Positions 26,952-36,642 are shown, counted from the first letter of the stretch. The stretch is 64,000 nucleotides of DNA from Frigidibacter sp. SD6-1 (GCF_030143255.1 NZ_JARJNR010000001.1:620001-684000), one strand, 5' to 3'. The notes: a model not told the origin generated them from the letters alone. A program made the numbers and translations.

Positions 26952-28133
26952 ATGCGGTCCGTCACCGTCTTCGGCGCCACGGGGTCGATTGGCGAGAGCA
27001 CCTTCGATCTTTTGATGCGGCAGGGGGGGCCTGAGGCCTATCGGACCCGTGCCCTGACCGGCGGGCGCAATGTGGCGCGGCTGGCCGAACAGGCGCGCGC
27101 GCTTGATGCGGAGATTGCCGTCACCGCTTATGACGAGTGCCTGCCCGCGCTGCGCGAAGCACTCGCCGGCAGCGGCATCGAGGCGGCGGCGGGGTCGCAG
27201 GCGCTGGCCGAGGCCGCCGACCGGCCTGCTGACTGGGTCATGTCGGGCATCGTTGGCGCGGCGGCGCTGGTACCCGGGTTCCGGGCGCTCAAGCGGGGTG
27301 CGACGCTCGCGCTCGCCAACAAGGAAAGCCTTGTCACCGCCGGACCGCTGATCATGCAGACGGCGCGCGAGAGTGGCGCACGCATCCTGCCGGTCGACAG
27401 CGAGCATTCGGCGATCTTCCAGGCGCTTTTGTCCGAAGACATGCATTCGGTCGAGCGGATCATCATCACCGCCTCGGGCGGCGCCTTCCGCGACTGGCCG
27501 CTTGAAAGGCTGGCGCAGGCGACCGTGGCCGAGGCCTCGACCCATCCGAACTGGGCGATGGGCCAGCGCATCACCATCGACAGCGCGTCGATGTTCAACA
27601 AGGCGCTGGAACTGATCGAGACGCACGAGTTTTTCGGCATTGCGCCAGAGAAGATCGAGGTGCTCGTCCATCCCGAAAGCCTTGTCCATGCGCTTGTTGG
27701 CTTCCGCGACGGCGGCATGATCGGCCATCTGGGTGCGCCGGACATGCGCCATGCCATCGGTTATGCGCTGAACTGGCCCGACCGGGTGCATCTGCCGGTC
27801 GAGCGGCTGGACCTTGCCGCGGTCGGCAGCCTGACCTTCCGTGCCCCCGATCCGGCGCGCTATCCGGCGCTGCGGCTGGCGCGCGAGGTGATGGAGACGG
27901 GTGGGCTGGCGGGGGCGGCCTTCAATGCGGCGAAGGAAGTCGCGCTTGACGCCTTCATCGTGGGCCGGATCGGCTTTCTCGACATGGCGGGGGTCGTCGA
28001 GACGGTTCTCGACCGGATGGCGGGGCAGGGAGCCCTTGGCAAAGGCGCCCTCAGCCTCGATATGATACTGGAAGGCGACGGCGAAGCGCGCCGCGTGGCG
28101 CGGGCAGTCGTCGACAAGACCGGAAGGACATGA
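26952..28133 (+). CDS. dxr: 1-deoxy-D-xylulose 5-phosphate reductoisomerase
   Basis: Second step of the non-mevalonate isoprenoid pathway: converts DXP to methylerythritol phosphate with NADPH. The 393-aa protein has the NADPH site FGATGSIGEST at residues 5-15, the ANKESLV loop, the metal and substrate region with VDSEHSAIFQ, and the HPNW(A)MG flexible loop with SASMFNKALE. The start at 26952 is an ATG preceded by GGGCTGAGCG. The next gene starts one base after its stop. Confidence 0.97.
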   Translation: MRSVTVFGATGSIGESTFDLLMRQGGPEAYRTRALTGGRNVARLAEQARALDAEIAVTAYDECLPALREALAGSGIEAAAGSQALAEAADRPADWVMSGIVGAAALVPGFRALKRGATLALANKESLVTAGPLIMQTARESGARILPVDSEHSAIFQALLSEDMHSVERIIITASGGAFRDWPLERLAQATVAEASTHPNWAMGQRITIDSASMFNKALELIETHEFFGIAPEKIEVLVHPESLVHALVGFRDGGMIGHLGAPDMRHAIGYALNWPDRVHLPVERLDLAAVGSLTFRAPDPARYPALRLAREVMETGGLAGAAFNAAKEVALDAFIVGRIGFLDMAGVVETVLDRMAGQGALGKGALSLDMILEGDGEARRVARAVVDKTGRT

Positions 28134-28134
28134 C

Positions 28135-29475
28135 GTGGACGCAGTCGGCCTGATCCCAAGCTTCGGCAATGTCGCGCTGAATGTCGCGGCCTTCATCGTC
28201 GCGCTGTCGATCATCGTCGCTGTGCATGAATATGGCCATTACATCGTCGGTCGCCTGACCGGCATTCATGCCGAGGTATTTTCCATCGGCTTCGGCAAGG
28301 TGCTGTTGAGCCGGATGGACAAGCGCGGCACCCGCTGGCAGGTGGCGGCAATCCCGCTGGGCGGCTACGTGAAGTTTCTCGGCGATGCCAATGCGGCTTC
28401 GGCAGGGACCGATGGCGAGGTGGTGTCGAAGCTTTCCGCCGAAGAGATGCGCCATACGATGCACGGCGCCCCCCTTTGGGCGCGGGCCGCGACGGTCGCG
28501 GCAGGGCCGTTTTTCAATTTCGCGCTGACGATTCTTCTTGGCGCGGGGCTGCTGCTGGCAACGGGCATACCGAAGGAACAGCCGGTCATTGCGGAGCTTT
28601 ATGCGCTGCCCGGCGGCGCGGGCGATCTGCGGCCGGGCGACGAGATCGTGTCGGTCAACGGAAAGCCGGTCGCCGACTGGAACGCGCTGAATGCCGCTGC
28701 GGACGCGGTGTCGCGTGAAGCGCGCCTGACCTACGAGGTCAAGCGGGACGGCGCGACGATCACGGTGAACGGCCCCGCGCTCTATCCGCCGCGCATCTCA
28801 AACGTGTCGCCGGGGACTGCGGCAGCGGCGGCGGGGCTGAAGCCGGGCGACGTGATCGAAACGATCAACGGCGCTTCGATCAGCACGTTCGACGAGATCG
28901 GGCCGCGCGTCAAGGAAGGCGCGGGCGCGGCCATGAAACTCGGCGTCTGGCGGGACGGACAGCGCCTCGACATAGCGCTGACCCCCAAGATCACCGACGT
29001 GCCTGCGGAGGGCGGCGGGTTCGAGACCCGCTACCTGATCGGTATCGGGGGCGATTTCTTCTTTGCGCCAGCGACCCGCGCTACGGGCCCGTGGGAAGCA
29101 GTGTCGACCGCCGCAAGGCAGGGCTGGTTCGTCGCCAAGACCTCGCTCTCGACACTTGGCAATGTGGTGACGGGGGCGATTTCAAGCTGCAATGTCCGGG
29201 GCGCTATTACGATCGCCGAGACGTCGGCCCATGCGGTTTCGCTCGGCCCTGTCGATTTCATCTGGTACATCGCCGCCCTGTCGACCGCGATCGGCCTCAT
29301 CAACCTCTTTCCGGTTCCGATGCTCGATGGCGGGCATCTGGTCTTCTATGCGTTCGAGGCGCTGACCGGACGTCCGCTGCCCGAACGCGTGCTGAACTTC
29401 GCGGTCTCCGTCGGCCTCGTGATCGTCCTCGGTTTCATGATGTTCGGGCTCAGCAACGATCTCTTCTGCCCATAG
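28135..29475 (+). CDS. rseP: Site-2 intramembrane zinc metalloprotease RseP/RasP
   Basis: Cleaves membrane anchors such as anti-sigma factors within the bilayer. The 446-aa protein has the zinc-binding HEYGH at 31-35 in the first helix, two PDZ-like domains in the periplasmic loop (about 160-215 and 225-285) and the third zinc ligand region NLFPVPMLDGGH in a late helix. The start is a GTG at 28135, one base after dxr. Its place just before bamA is conserved in proteobacteria. Confidence 0.95.
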   Translation: MDAVGLIPSFGNVALNVAAFIVALSIIVAVHEYGHYIVGRLTGIHAEVFSIGFGKVLLSRMDKRGTRWQVAAIPLGGYVKFLGDANAASAGTDGEVVSKLSAEEMRHTMHGAPLWARAATVAAGPFFNFALTILLGAGLLLATGIPKEQPVIAELYALPGGAGDLRPGDEIVSVNGKPVADWNALNAAADAVSREARLTYEVKRDGATITVNGPALYPPRISNVSPGTAAAAAGLKPGDVIETINGASISTFDEIGPRVKEGAGAAMKLGVWRDGQRLDIALTPKITDVPAEGGGFETRYLIGIGGDFFFAPATRATGPWEAVSTAARQGWFVAKTSLSTLGNVVTGAISSCNVRGAITIAETSAHAVSLGPVDFIWYIAALSTAIGLINLFPVPMLDGGHLVFYAFEALTGRPLPERVLNFAVSVGLVIVLGFMMFGLSNDLFCP

Positions 29476-29504
29476 CCGGCCCGGGACAATGACCCCGGAC
29501 CGGC
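29475..29504 (+). terminator. Stem-loop after rseP
   Basis: GCCGG(C)CCGGG (29475-29485) pairs with CCCGG(A)CCGGC (29494-29504) with one mismatch. It has no T-run, so termination may be partial or factor-dependent. Confidence 0.5.
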
Positions 29505-29574
29505 ACGATCCCGCCGCAATCCGGACACAATCCGCCGATAGAATTGTGGCAAGACCGTCGTGGCGGAGGTGGCG

Positions 29575-29739
29575 ATGCAAACGATTTCGCGGGACTACAG
29601 GGGCCTGAGCCTCATGGTGGATCTGGTTGCGGACCGTCTGCTCGTGCCGCTTGCGATCGGGATGAGCCTGCTTCTGGCGACGGGGGTCATATACCGGATC
29701 CTCAATGCCGAGGTTCCTCTCTCGCCCACCTTCTTCTGA
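29575..29739 (+). CDS. Small single-span membrane protein (54 aa) between rseP and bamA
   Basis: Not recognised. The 54-codon ORF starts at an ATG behind a good ribosome site (GGCGGAGGTGGCG) and is bounded by stem-loops on both sides, the downstream one a strong terminator. The N-terminus is polar with charged residues (SRDYRG), residues about 23-40 form a hydrophobic helix (LLVPLAIGMSLLLATGVIY), and the tail is short. Its position inside an envelope-biogenesis cluster makes an envelope role plausible but unproven. Confidence 0.6.
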   Translation: MQTISRDYRGLSLMVDLVADRLLVPLAIGMSLLLATGVIYRILNAEVPLSPTFF

Positions 29740-29784
29740 CGGTCGGGACCGGCGCCTTCTCCCTGCCGGTTTCCGCTTCTGCAC

Positions 29785-29819
29785 AACGGCGCGGCACTCG
29801 TTCGGGTTGCCGCGCCGTT
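29785..29819 (+). terminator. Terminator after the 54-aa gene
   Basis: A perfect 12-bp stem (AACGGCGCGGCA, 29785-29796, with 29808-29819) with an 11-base loop is followed by CCTTTG. It should separate the small gene from bamA. Confidence 0.7.
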
Positions 29820-29886
29820 CCTTTGACAAGCCCCCCCAATCCCGCTAGTCAGGAACCGTAAAAAACTGATTTCACCGGCGGGGAAA

Positions 29887-32175
29887 ATGATGAGACGTCA
29901 GGTCGGGCTTCTGAGCCGCACAGCCCTTTGCACCGTGCTTTTCCTGACCGCCGCGGGCCTGCCAGCCTCGGCGGCGAGCTACACGTTCTCGGACGTCCGA
30001 ATCGAGGGGAACGCGCTGATCGATCCGGCGACGATTCTTTCCTTCGCCGCCGTGCCGAAGGGCCAGTCGATCAGCGACGGCGCCCTGAACGATGTGGTCC
30101 AGCGCCTGAACGATTCCGGCCTCTTCGCCTCGGTCGACGTGATCCCCTCGGGCGGCACGCTGATCATCCGCGTGGTCGAGAACCCGACGATCAACATCAT
30201 CAATTTCGAGGGCAACAAGAAGATCAAGGACGAGGACCTCGCCAAGGTCATCAAGTCGCAGTCGCGCCGGGTCTATTCGGCCGCTCAGGCCGAGGCGGAT
30301 GCCCAGGCGCTGATCGAAGCCTATACCGAGACCGGACGGCTTGCCGCGCGGATCGAGCCGCGGGTGATCGACCGCGGTGACAACAAGGTCGACCTCGTCT
30401 TCGAGATTCGCGAAGGCAAGGTGACCGAGGTCGAGCGGCTGTCCTTCACCGGCAACCGCGCCTTCTCGGACCGGCGTCTGCGGCAGGTTCTGGAAACCAA
30501 GCAGGCGGGCATCTTCCGACAGATCATCCAGCGCGACACGTTCGTGGCCGACCGGGTGGATGTGGACAAGCAGCTTCTAGTCGATTTCTACCGCTCGCGC
30601 GGCTATATCGATGCGTCCGTCACCAGCGTCTCGTCGGAATTCTCGACCGAGCGCGACGGCTTCTTCCTGACCTTCGCGATCCGCGAGGGCCTGAAATATT
30701 CCTTCGACGATATCCGCGTGGTGAGCGAGGTCGAGGGTGTGGACGCGACCGAGTTCGACAAGCTGGTGCGCATCCGCAAGGGCGTGGCCTATTCGCCGAC
30801 CGCGATCGACACCACGATCACCCGGCTCGAGAATCTGGCGGTGAAGAAGGGGTTGAATTTCCTCTCGGTCGAGCCGCGCATCACCCGCGACGAAGCGTCC
30901 CAGACGCTCGATGTCACCTTCGTCCTGACCAAGGGGCCCAAGGTCTTCGTCGAACGGATCGATATCGAGGGCAATGCGACGACGCTCGACAAGGTTGTGC
31001 GGCGCCAGTTCCGCACAGTCGAAGGCGACCCCTTCAGCCCGCGCGAAATCCGCCAGAGCGCGGAACGGGTCCGGGCGCTTGGCTATTTCAAGGATGCCCA
31101 GGTCAATGCGCGCGGCGGCTCGTCCGAGGATCAGGTCATCGTCGACGTGAATGTCGAGGAAAAGCCCACCGGGTCCTTGAACTTCGGCGCCTCCTATTCC
31201 GTCAGCGACGGGCTTGGCTTCAATATCGGCCTGACCGAGGCGAACTTCCTTGGCCGCGGCCAGTATGTGAATGTGAAGATCGGCACGACCGCCGACCAGA
31301 AGGACAGCGGCATCACCTTCATCGAGCCGAGCCTTCTCGACCGCGATCTGAAGCTGAAGCTTTCTGCCTGGTACCGGACGTCGGAGAATTCGAATTCGCG
31401 CTATTCGACCAAGCGCCTCGGTTTCTCGCCGTCGCTTGAATTCCCGCTGGCAGACCGGACGAGGCTGGAGCTTCGCTATTCGGTGTCGAGCGACGAAATC
31501 TTCAAGGTGGATACCAATTCCTCTTCGATCCTGAAAGCGGAAGAGGCGCGTGGCTCGGAAGTAACAAGCGCGCTTGGCTATACGCTCAGCTTCGATACGG
31601 AACGGTCCGAGACCGATCCTACATCGCGGCTTCTGCTGACCTTCGGGCAGGATTTCGCGGGGGTGGGCGGCGATATCGAATCGATCACTACGACCGGTCT
31701 GGCGAAGTACCAGAAGAAGGTCTTCAACGAAGAAGTGACCCTGCGCGCCGAGTTTGAGGCGGGCGCCGTCGTGTCGCGCAGCGCAGATACGCGCCTCGTT
31801 GATCGTTTCACCGGCAACGGCAAGATCAGGGGCTTCGAGGCCAACGGCATCGGCCCGCGCGATCTGAGCGTGACGAACCAGGATGCGCTCGGCGGCAACA
31901 TGTTCGCGGCACTGCGCCTTGACGCCGAATTCCCGCTCGGCCTGCCCGAGGAATATGGCATCAGCGGCGGCGTCTTCGCCGATATCGGCTCGGTCTGGGG
32001 GCTCGACAGCCCCGGAGGTGTCGATGACGGACTGCATCTGAGGTCGGCTGTCGGTGTCTCGATCCTGTGGGATTCGACGCTCGGGCCGCTGCGCTTCAAC
32101 TTCTCGCGGGCGATCCAGAAGGAAAGCTACGACAAGGAGCAGACCTTCGACTTCACCATTTCCACGCAGTTCTGA
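29887..32175 (+). CDS. bamA: Outer membrane protein assembly factor BamA
   Basis: Core of the BAM complex that folds beta-barrel proteins into the outer membrane. The 762-aa protein has a signal peptide (cleaved near residue 32, LPASAA/S), five POTRA domains over about 33-425, and a C-terminal 16-strand barrel. The barrel carries the lid-lock motif region FTGNGKIRGFEANGIGPRD and ends in Phe (TISTQF), the outer-membrane insertion signal. Starts at 29887 or one codon later. Its TGA shares the A with the ATG of the next gene. Confidence 0.97.
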   Translation: MMRRQVGLLSRTALCTVLFLTAAGLPASAASYTFSDVRIEGNALIDPATILSFAAVPKGQSISDGALNDVVQRLNDSGLFASVDVIPSGGTLIIRVVENPTINIINFEGNKKIKDEDLAKVIKSQSRRVYSAAQAEADAQALIEAYTETGRLAARIEPRVIDRGDNKVDLVFEIREGKVTEVERLSFTGNRAFSDRRLRQVLETKQAGIFRQIIQRDTFVADRVDVDKQLLVDFYRSRGYIDASVTSVSSEFSTERDGFFLTFAIREGLKYSFDDIRVVSEVEGVDATEFDKLVRIRKGVAYSPTAIDTTITRLENLAVKKGLNFLSVEPRITRDEASQTLDVTFVLTKGPKVFVERIDIEGNATTLDKVVRRQFRTVEGDPFSPREIRQSAERVRALGYFKDAQVNARGGSSEDQVIVDVNVEEKPTGSLNFGASYSVSDGLGFNIGLTEANFLGRGQYVNVKIGTTADQKDSGITFIEPSLLDRDLKLKLSAWYRTSENSNSRYSTKRLGFSPSLEFPLADRTRLELRYSVSSDEIFKVDTNSSSILKAEEARGSEVTSALGYTLSFDTERSETDPTSRLLLTFGQDFAGVGGDIESITTTGLAKYQKKVFNEEVTLRAEFEAGAVVSRSADTRLVDRFTGNGKIRGFEANGIGPRDLSVTNQDALGGNMFAALRLDAEFPLGLPEEYGISGGVFADIGSVWGLDSPGGVDDGLHLRSAVGVSILWDSTLGPLRFNFSRAIQKESYDKEQTFDFTISTQF

Positions 32176-32726
32176 TGCGTGCCGCGCTCGCCGGTCTTGC
32201 GGGCCTCGCGCTTGTGGCGGGCGCGATGCCCGCCAGCGCGCAGGAGGCCCGGCTAAAGAGCCCGGTGGTGACCGTCGATCAGGAGCGGCTCTTCACACAG
32301 TCTGCCTGGGGAAAGCGCGCGCTGGCCGAGATCGACAAGGATTCACGCGAGCTGCAGGCGGAAAACCGCAGGATCGAAGCGGCGCTGACTGCCGAGGAAA
32401 AGGACCTGACGGACCGCCGCCCGACCTTGCCGGCGGCCGAGTTCCGCAAGCTCGCGGACGCTTTCGACGAGAAGGTGACAGGAATTCGCAAGGCACAGGA
32501 CACCAAGCTGCGCGACCTGACCGCGCGGCATGATACGGCCCGCAAGGAATTCTTCGACGCGGTCCTGCCGGTCATGGGCAAGGTGATGGAGGCTCAGGGC
32601 GCCTTTGCCATTCTCGACAATCGCGCGGTCTTCATGTCGGTCCGCTCCATCGACATCACCGATGAGGTGATCGCCGCGGCGGACGCGGAGCTTGGCGACG
32701 GAACCGGGACTGTTACAGCGCCGTGA
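32175..32726 (+). CDS. Periplasmic chaperone of the Skp/OmpH family
   Basis: Holds unfolded outer-membrane proteins on their way to BamA. The 183-aa protein has a Sec signal peptide cleaved near residue 22 (PASA/QE), followed by the OmpH pattern: a beta-strand (SPVVTVDQERLFTQSAWGKRAL), a long charged coiled coil (about 45-140) and a returning strand with AFAILDNRAVFMS. The ATG overlaps the bamA stop by one base (TGATG), indicating co-translation. Confidence 0.9.
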   Translation: MRAALAGLAGLALVAGAMPASAQEARLKSPVVTVDQERLFTQSAWGKRALAEIDKDSRELQAENRRIEAALTAEEKDLTDRRPTLPAAEFRKLADAFDEKVTGIRKAQDTKLRDLTARHDTARKEFFDAVLPVMGKVMEAQGAFAILDNRAVFMSVRSIDITDEVIAAADAELGDGTGTVTAP

Positions 32727-32802
32727 GGCGCGCGCGCTTGCCAGCCTTCCCCCATGTTGCTAGCAAGGCCCGAAGAGGCACACTGCCCGGGGGACGATTT
32801 TC

Positions 32803-33261
32803 ATGACCAGCACCACAGTGACCGAGGCGGATATCCATCTGATCCAGCGGATCATTCCGCATCGCTATCCGTTCCTTCTGATCGACAAGGTCAGGGACAT
32901 CGTCCCGAACGTCAGCTGTGTCGGCATCAAGAACGTCACCTTCAACGAACCGCATTTCCAGGGCCATTTCCCGGCCAAGCCGATCATGCCCGGCGTCACG
33001 ATCATCGAGGCGATGGCGCAGGCGGCGGCCGTTCTCGTCGGCATTTCGATGGATGTGGTCGGGCGCGATCTTCTGACCTATTTCCTGTCGATCGACGCCT
33101 GCAAGTTCCGCCGCATGGTGGTGCCGGGTGACGTTCTGGAACTGCACATGACGGTCAAGCGCGGCGGCGGCAAGATCTGGAAGTTCCACGGCAAGGGCAT
33201 GGTCGACGGCCAGATCGCCGCCGAGGCCGATATTGCCGCGATGATGGACCTTCGGGACTGA
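32803..33261 (+). CDS. fabZ: 3-hydroxyacyl-[acyl-carrier-protein] dehydratase FabZ
   Basis: Dehydrates 3-hydroxyacyl-ACP in fatty acid synthesis; draws on the same hydroxyacyl-ACP pool as LpxA. The 152-aa hot-dog fold protein has [11 protein letters not shown], catalytic His55 in [12 protein letters not shown] and Glu69 in TIIEAMAQ. The ATG follows GGGGGACGATTTTC. lpxA begins 6 bp after its stop. Confidence 0.97.
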   Translation: MTSTTVTEADIHLIQRIIPHRYPFLLIDKVRDIVPNVSCVGIKNVTFNEPHFQGHFPAKPIMPGVTIIEAMAQAAAVLVGISMDVVGRDLLTYFLSIDACKFRRMVVPGDVLELHMTVKRGGGKIWKFHGKGMVDGQIAAEADIAAMMDLRD

Positions 33262-33267
33262 GCTTTC

Positions 33268-34062
33268 ATGGCGATTGACCCCACAGCCACCGTCCACCCG
33301 TCGGCGGTCATCGCCCCGGAGGCCGGGATCGGCCCGGGCTGCCTCATCGGCCCCTTCTGCGTCATCGGGCCGGAGGTGACACTCGGGCCGGGGGTGGAGC
33401 TGAAGTCGCATGTGGTGATCGAGGGGCTGACCGAGATCGGCGAAGGCACGGTCGTCTATCCCTTCGCCTCGCTCGGCCATGCGCCGCAGGACCTGAAATT
33501 CCGGGGCGAGCCTACGCGCCTTGTGATCGGCGCCCGCAACCGAATCCGCGAGGGGGTGACGATGAACCCCGGTACCGATGGCGGCGGCGGCGTGACGCGC
33601 ATCGGCGACGACGGGCTTTTCATGGCCAATTCCCATGTGGCGCACGATTGCCAGATCGGCGACCGGGTGATTCTGGTGAACAATGTCGCCATTGCCGGGC
33701 ACTGCATTCTGGAAGATGACGTGATCGTCGGCGGCCTGTCGGGCGTGCATCAGTTCGTCCGCATCGGGCGCGGCGCGATGATCGGCGCGGTGACGATGGT
33801 CACCGCCGACGTGATCCCGCATGGTCTGGTACAGGGGCCGCGCGGCGTCCTGGACGGGCTGAACCTTGTCGGGCTGAAGCGGCGTGGCGCGGGCAAGGCC
33901 GACATCCTCGCGCTGCGCGACCTCCTGGGCGACCTCGGGCACGGGTCCTTCCGCGACAGCGCGCGCGAGCGGGCGAACGAAGGCACCGACAATGACTATG
34001 TCCGCGAAGTGCTGGACTTCATCCTCGGCCCCTCTGACCGTTCCTTCCTCGCGCCCAGATGA
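33268..34062 (+). CDS. lpxA: UDP-N-acetylglucosamine acyltransferase LpxA
   Basis: First step of lipid A synthesis: moves 3-hydroxyacyl from ACP to UDP-GlcNAc. The 264-aa protein shows the hexapeptide repeats of a left-handed beta-helix (IDPTATVHPSAVIAPEAGIG at the start), the region VAHDCQIGDRVILVNNVAIAG holding the catalytic His, and a helical C-terminus. The segments are typical of the family. Its stop overlaps lpxI (ATGA). Confidence 0.96.
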   Translation: MAIDPTATVHPSAVIAPEAGIGPGCLIGPFCVIGPEVTLGPGVELKSHVVIEGLTEIGEGTVVYPFASLGHAPQDLKFRGEPTRLVIGARNRIREGVTMNPGTDGGGGVTRIGDDGLFMANSHVAHDCQIGDRVILVNNVAIAGHCILEDDVIVGGLSGVHQFVRIGRGAMIGAVTMVTADVIPHGLVQGPRGVLDGLNLVGLKRRGAGKADILALRDLLGDLGHGSFRDSARERANEGTDNDYVREVLDFILGPSDRSFLAPR

Positions 34063-34865
34063 CGAAGACCGCGCTCATCGCCGGTCAGGGGCAGTTGCCT
34101 GCCCTGCTCGCCGCCGGATTTCGTGCCCGGGGCGAGGATCTTCTGATCGCAGAGATGGATGGCTTTCCAGCCTCCATCGACGGTGTCGAACCATTGCGCT
34201 TCCGCATCGAGAGGCTGGTGCCCTTCCTTGACCATCTCACCGCGGCCGGCGTGACCCGCGTCTGTTTCGCGGGCGCGGTCCGCCGCCCGAAGATCGAGCC
34301 GGAGCTGTTCGACGCGCAGACCGCAACGCTGGTGCCTCGTCTCCTGGGTGCCATCCAGTCCGGCGATGATGCCGCGCTCCGCGCGGTGATCGCGATCTTC
34401 GAGGAATGGGATCTTTCCGTCGTCGGCGCCGATCAGATCGCCCCCGATCTCGTCCCGGGCGCAGGCATTCTGACCGGCCAGCCCTCGGAGCAAGACCGGA
34501 CGGACGCGGCGCGCGCGGCTGAGATTGTCACCGCCACCGGCGCGCTCGACATCGGGCAGGGGGCGGTTCTGGCGCGCGGCCTCTGCCTTGCGGTCGAGAC
34601 CCTGCCCGGCACAGACGCGATGCTCGACTTCACCGCCCGCCATCATCCCTTCCCGCGCGCGGGCCTTCTCTACAAAGCGCCGAAACCCGGGCAGGACCGC
34701 CGCGTCGATCTGCCCGCCATCGGCCCCGAGACCGTGGCCCGCGCCCATGCCGCCGGGCTGAACGGCATCGCCTGGGAGGCGGGCGGCGCCATCCTCCTCG
34801 ACCGCGCCGCGACCGTCGCCGCGGCGGAGGCGGCGGGTCTATTCCTCTGGTCGCGGGCGCCATGA
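34059..34865 (+). CDS. lpxI: UDP-2,3-diacylglucosamine pyrophosphatase LpxI
   Basis: Hydrolyses UDP-2,3-diacylglucosamine to lipid X in lipid A synthesis; this DUF1009-type enzyme replaces LpxH in alphaproteobacteria. The 268-aa product has the family features LIAGQGQLP near the start, VCFAGAVRRP, and the C-terminal LCLAVETLPGTDAML. It is coupled by ATGA overlaps both to lpxA and to lpxB, which fits consecutive steps of one pathway. Confidence 0.95.
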   Translation: MTKTALIAGQGQLPALLAAGFRARGEDLLIAEMDGFPASIDGVEPLRFRIERLVPFLDHLTAAGVTRVCFAGAVRRPKIEPELFDAQTATLVPRLLGAIQSGDDAALRAVIAIFEEWDLSVVGADQIAPDLVPGAGILTGQPSEQDRTDAARAAEIVTATGALDIGQGAVLARGLCLAVETLPGTDAMLDFTARHHPFPRAGLLYKAPKPGQDRRVDLPAIGPETVARAHAAGLNGIAWEAGGAILLDRAATVAAAEAAGLFLWSRAP

Positions 34866-36016
34866 AACTGTTCCTCACCGCCGGAGAGGCCTCGGGCGAC
34901 GCGCTCGGTGCCGCGCTGATGGCGGGGCTGAAGGCCTTGTGTCTCGATGTGAGGTTCGAGGGCGTGGGCGGGCCCTTGATGGCAGCCGAGGGGCTGGAGA
35001 GCCTTTTCCCGATGGAAGACCTTGCGGTCATGGGCCTTCTGGAAGTTCTGCCGAAATACCGGTTCCTGAAGGCCCGCATCGCCGAGACCGCCGCCGCCGT
35101 GACGGCGGCCGAACCGGATGCGCTGATCACCATCGACAGCCCGGATTTCTCGCTGCGTGTCGCCAGGCTGGTGCGCGAGGCACATCCGGGTCAGCGCACC
35201 ATCCATTACGTCGCCCCCACCGTCTGGGCCTGGCGCCCGGGGCGCGCGGCAAAGATGGCACCGCTCATCGACCATGTGCTGGCACTTTTCCCGTTCGAGC
35301 CGCCCTATATGGAAGCGGCGGGCATGACATGCGATTTCGTCGGCCACCCGGTCGTCTCGATGCCGCGCGCGACCGAGGCCGAGGCACGCGCCTTCCGCGA
35401 TGCCCACTCCATCGACGAAGGCCAGCCGCTCCTCCTCTGCCTGCCGGGCAGCCGCAAAGGCGAGGTCACGCGCCTTATGCCGCGGTTCGAGCAGGCGCTT
35501 GAGCGGCTGCAAGCAGGCCATCCCGGCCTGCGCGTCGCCATCCCCACGGTCCGGGGCGTGGCAGGCCTCGTCGGCGACGCCGCCGCGCGCTGGCGGACCC
35601 CGCCGCTGGTCCTGACCGATGCGGCCGACAAACGCGCCGCCTTCGCCGCCGCCGACCTGGCGCTCGCGGCCTCCGGCACCGTCAGTCTCGAACTGGCTGC
35701 GAACCGCGTTCCTATGGTCATCGCGCATGACTTCAACCGGCTCACCTGGTGGATGATGAAACGCGCGGCGCTGATCGACACGGTGACCTTGGTCAACATC
35801 GTCGCCGAAACCCGCGCGATCCCCGAATTCCTCGGCCCCGCCTGCCGCCCCGGCCCGATCGCCGGGGCGCTTGGCACCCTCTTGCGCGACGAGACGGCGC
35901 GCGAAACACAACAAGCGGCGATGGAGGTGACGATGGACCGCCTCGGCCGCGGCACCGAGCCTCCGGGCCTGCGCGCGGCAAGGTCGGTCCTCGCCCGCCT
36001 GTCTCAGCCCGGCTGA
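34862..36016 (+). CDS. lpxB: Lipid-A-disaccharide synthase
   Basis: Joins lipid X and UDP-2,3-diacylglucosamine to the lipid A disaccharide. The 384-aa GT19 enzyme starts MKLFLTAGEASGD, and shows HYVAPTVWAWRPGRA, the LPGSRKGEV loop and a C-terminal LAASGTVSLELA with NRVPMV. The ATG overlaps lpxI. It ends 13 bp inside the convergent DUF1062 gene. It is the last gene of the long plus-strand cluster. Confidence 0.96.
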   Translation: MKLFLTAGEASGDALGAALMAGLKALCLDVRFEGVGGPLMAAEGLESLFPMEDLAVMGLLEVLPKYRFLKARIAETAAAVTAAEPDALITIDSPDFSLRVARLVREAHPGQRTIHYVAPTVWAWRPGRAAKMAPLIDHVLALFPFEPPYMEAAGMTCDFVGHPVVSMPRATEAEARAFRDAHSIDEGQPLLLCLPGSRKGEVTRLMPRFEQALERLQAGHPGLRVAIPTVRGVAGLVGDAAARWRTPPLVLTDAADKRAAFAAADLALAASGTVSLELAANRVPMVIAHDFNRLTWWMMKRAALIDTVTLVNIVAETRAIPEFLGPACRPGPIAGALGTLLRDETARETQQAAMEVTMDRLGRGTEPPGLRAARSVLARLSQPG

Positions 36017-36642
36017 GGCCCGAGTGCCGCCAACAGCGCGGCCCCTTCGACCTCCGGCAGGCCGGACGGTCGCACCAGAAGCACGATATCTCCAACGATC
36101 TGGCGCACCATCGCCTTCTGCGGTGACCCTTCAAGCGCCAGCACACCCGCGCCGACAAGGGACGCGACGCCCGCCCGCGACAAGCCAAGTTCGCGCGCAA
36201 GGAGCCGGTCGAGTCGGCACGGGGCTTTGGCCGCGCCGACGATCCGCACCCGCGCCCCGCTCGTGGCAGCTCCGGCGGCGACGTCGCATCGCTTCGCCAC
36301 CAATGGCAGACCGCCCTCGATACGCCCGCTTAACTTGCCGAGCGCCGTCATATCGCGCTCAAGCCGCGCCACAAGATGTGGATCGCTCATTTCGCAGGCG
36401 GCGATCATCGTGGCAGGCACCTTATCCCGCGCCATCCGTTCGAAGATCGGCCGGTTCCAGGTCCGCTCGCAGATGGTGCAGCGGTAGATGAGCCAGGCAT
36501 CCAGCCGACGACCATTCGCATTCAGCCGGATGCGGCCCGAGGATCGGAAGGCGCGGGCGGTGCCGCAACCCGGGCAATGACGCCGGGGGCAGGGGGTATC
36601 GGCGGGGTGAAGGGTCCAGAGGATGCGGGCGGCATGGGCCAT
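36004..36642 (-). CDS. DUF1062-family protein with zinc-ribbon cysteines
   Basis: A 212-aa protein that resembles the DUF1062 family; biochemical role unknown. The N-terminal third has paired cysteines Cys18, Cys23/Cys26 and Cys55/Cys58 that could bind zinc, with the aromatic stretch LIYRCTICERTWNRP. The middle and C-terminal part (about 135-200) reads like an S4-type or small RNA-binding segment: CRLDRLLARELGLSRAGVASLV. The ATG at 36642 is chosen over upstream in-frame codons that would run into a less biased region. It converges on lpxB with a 13-bp overlap. Confidence 0.75.
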   Translation of the reverse strand: MAHAARILWTLHPADTPCPRRHCPGCGTARAFRSSGRIRLNANGRRLDAWLIYRCTICERTWNRPIFERMARDKVPATMIAACEMSDPHLVARLERDMTALGKLSGRIEGGLPLVAKRCDVAAGAATSGARVRIVGAAKAPCRLDRLLARELGLSRAGVASLVGAGVLALEGSPQKAMVRQIVGDIVLLVRPSGLPEVEGAALLAALGPQPG

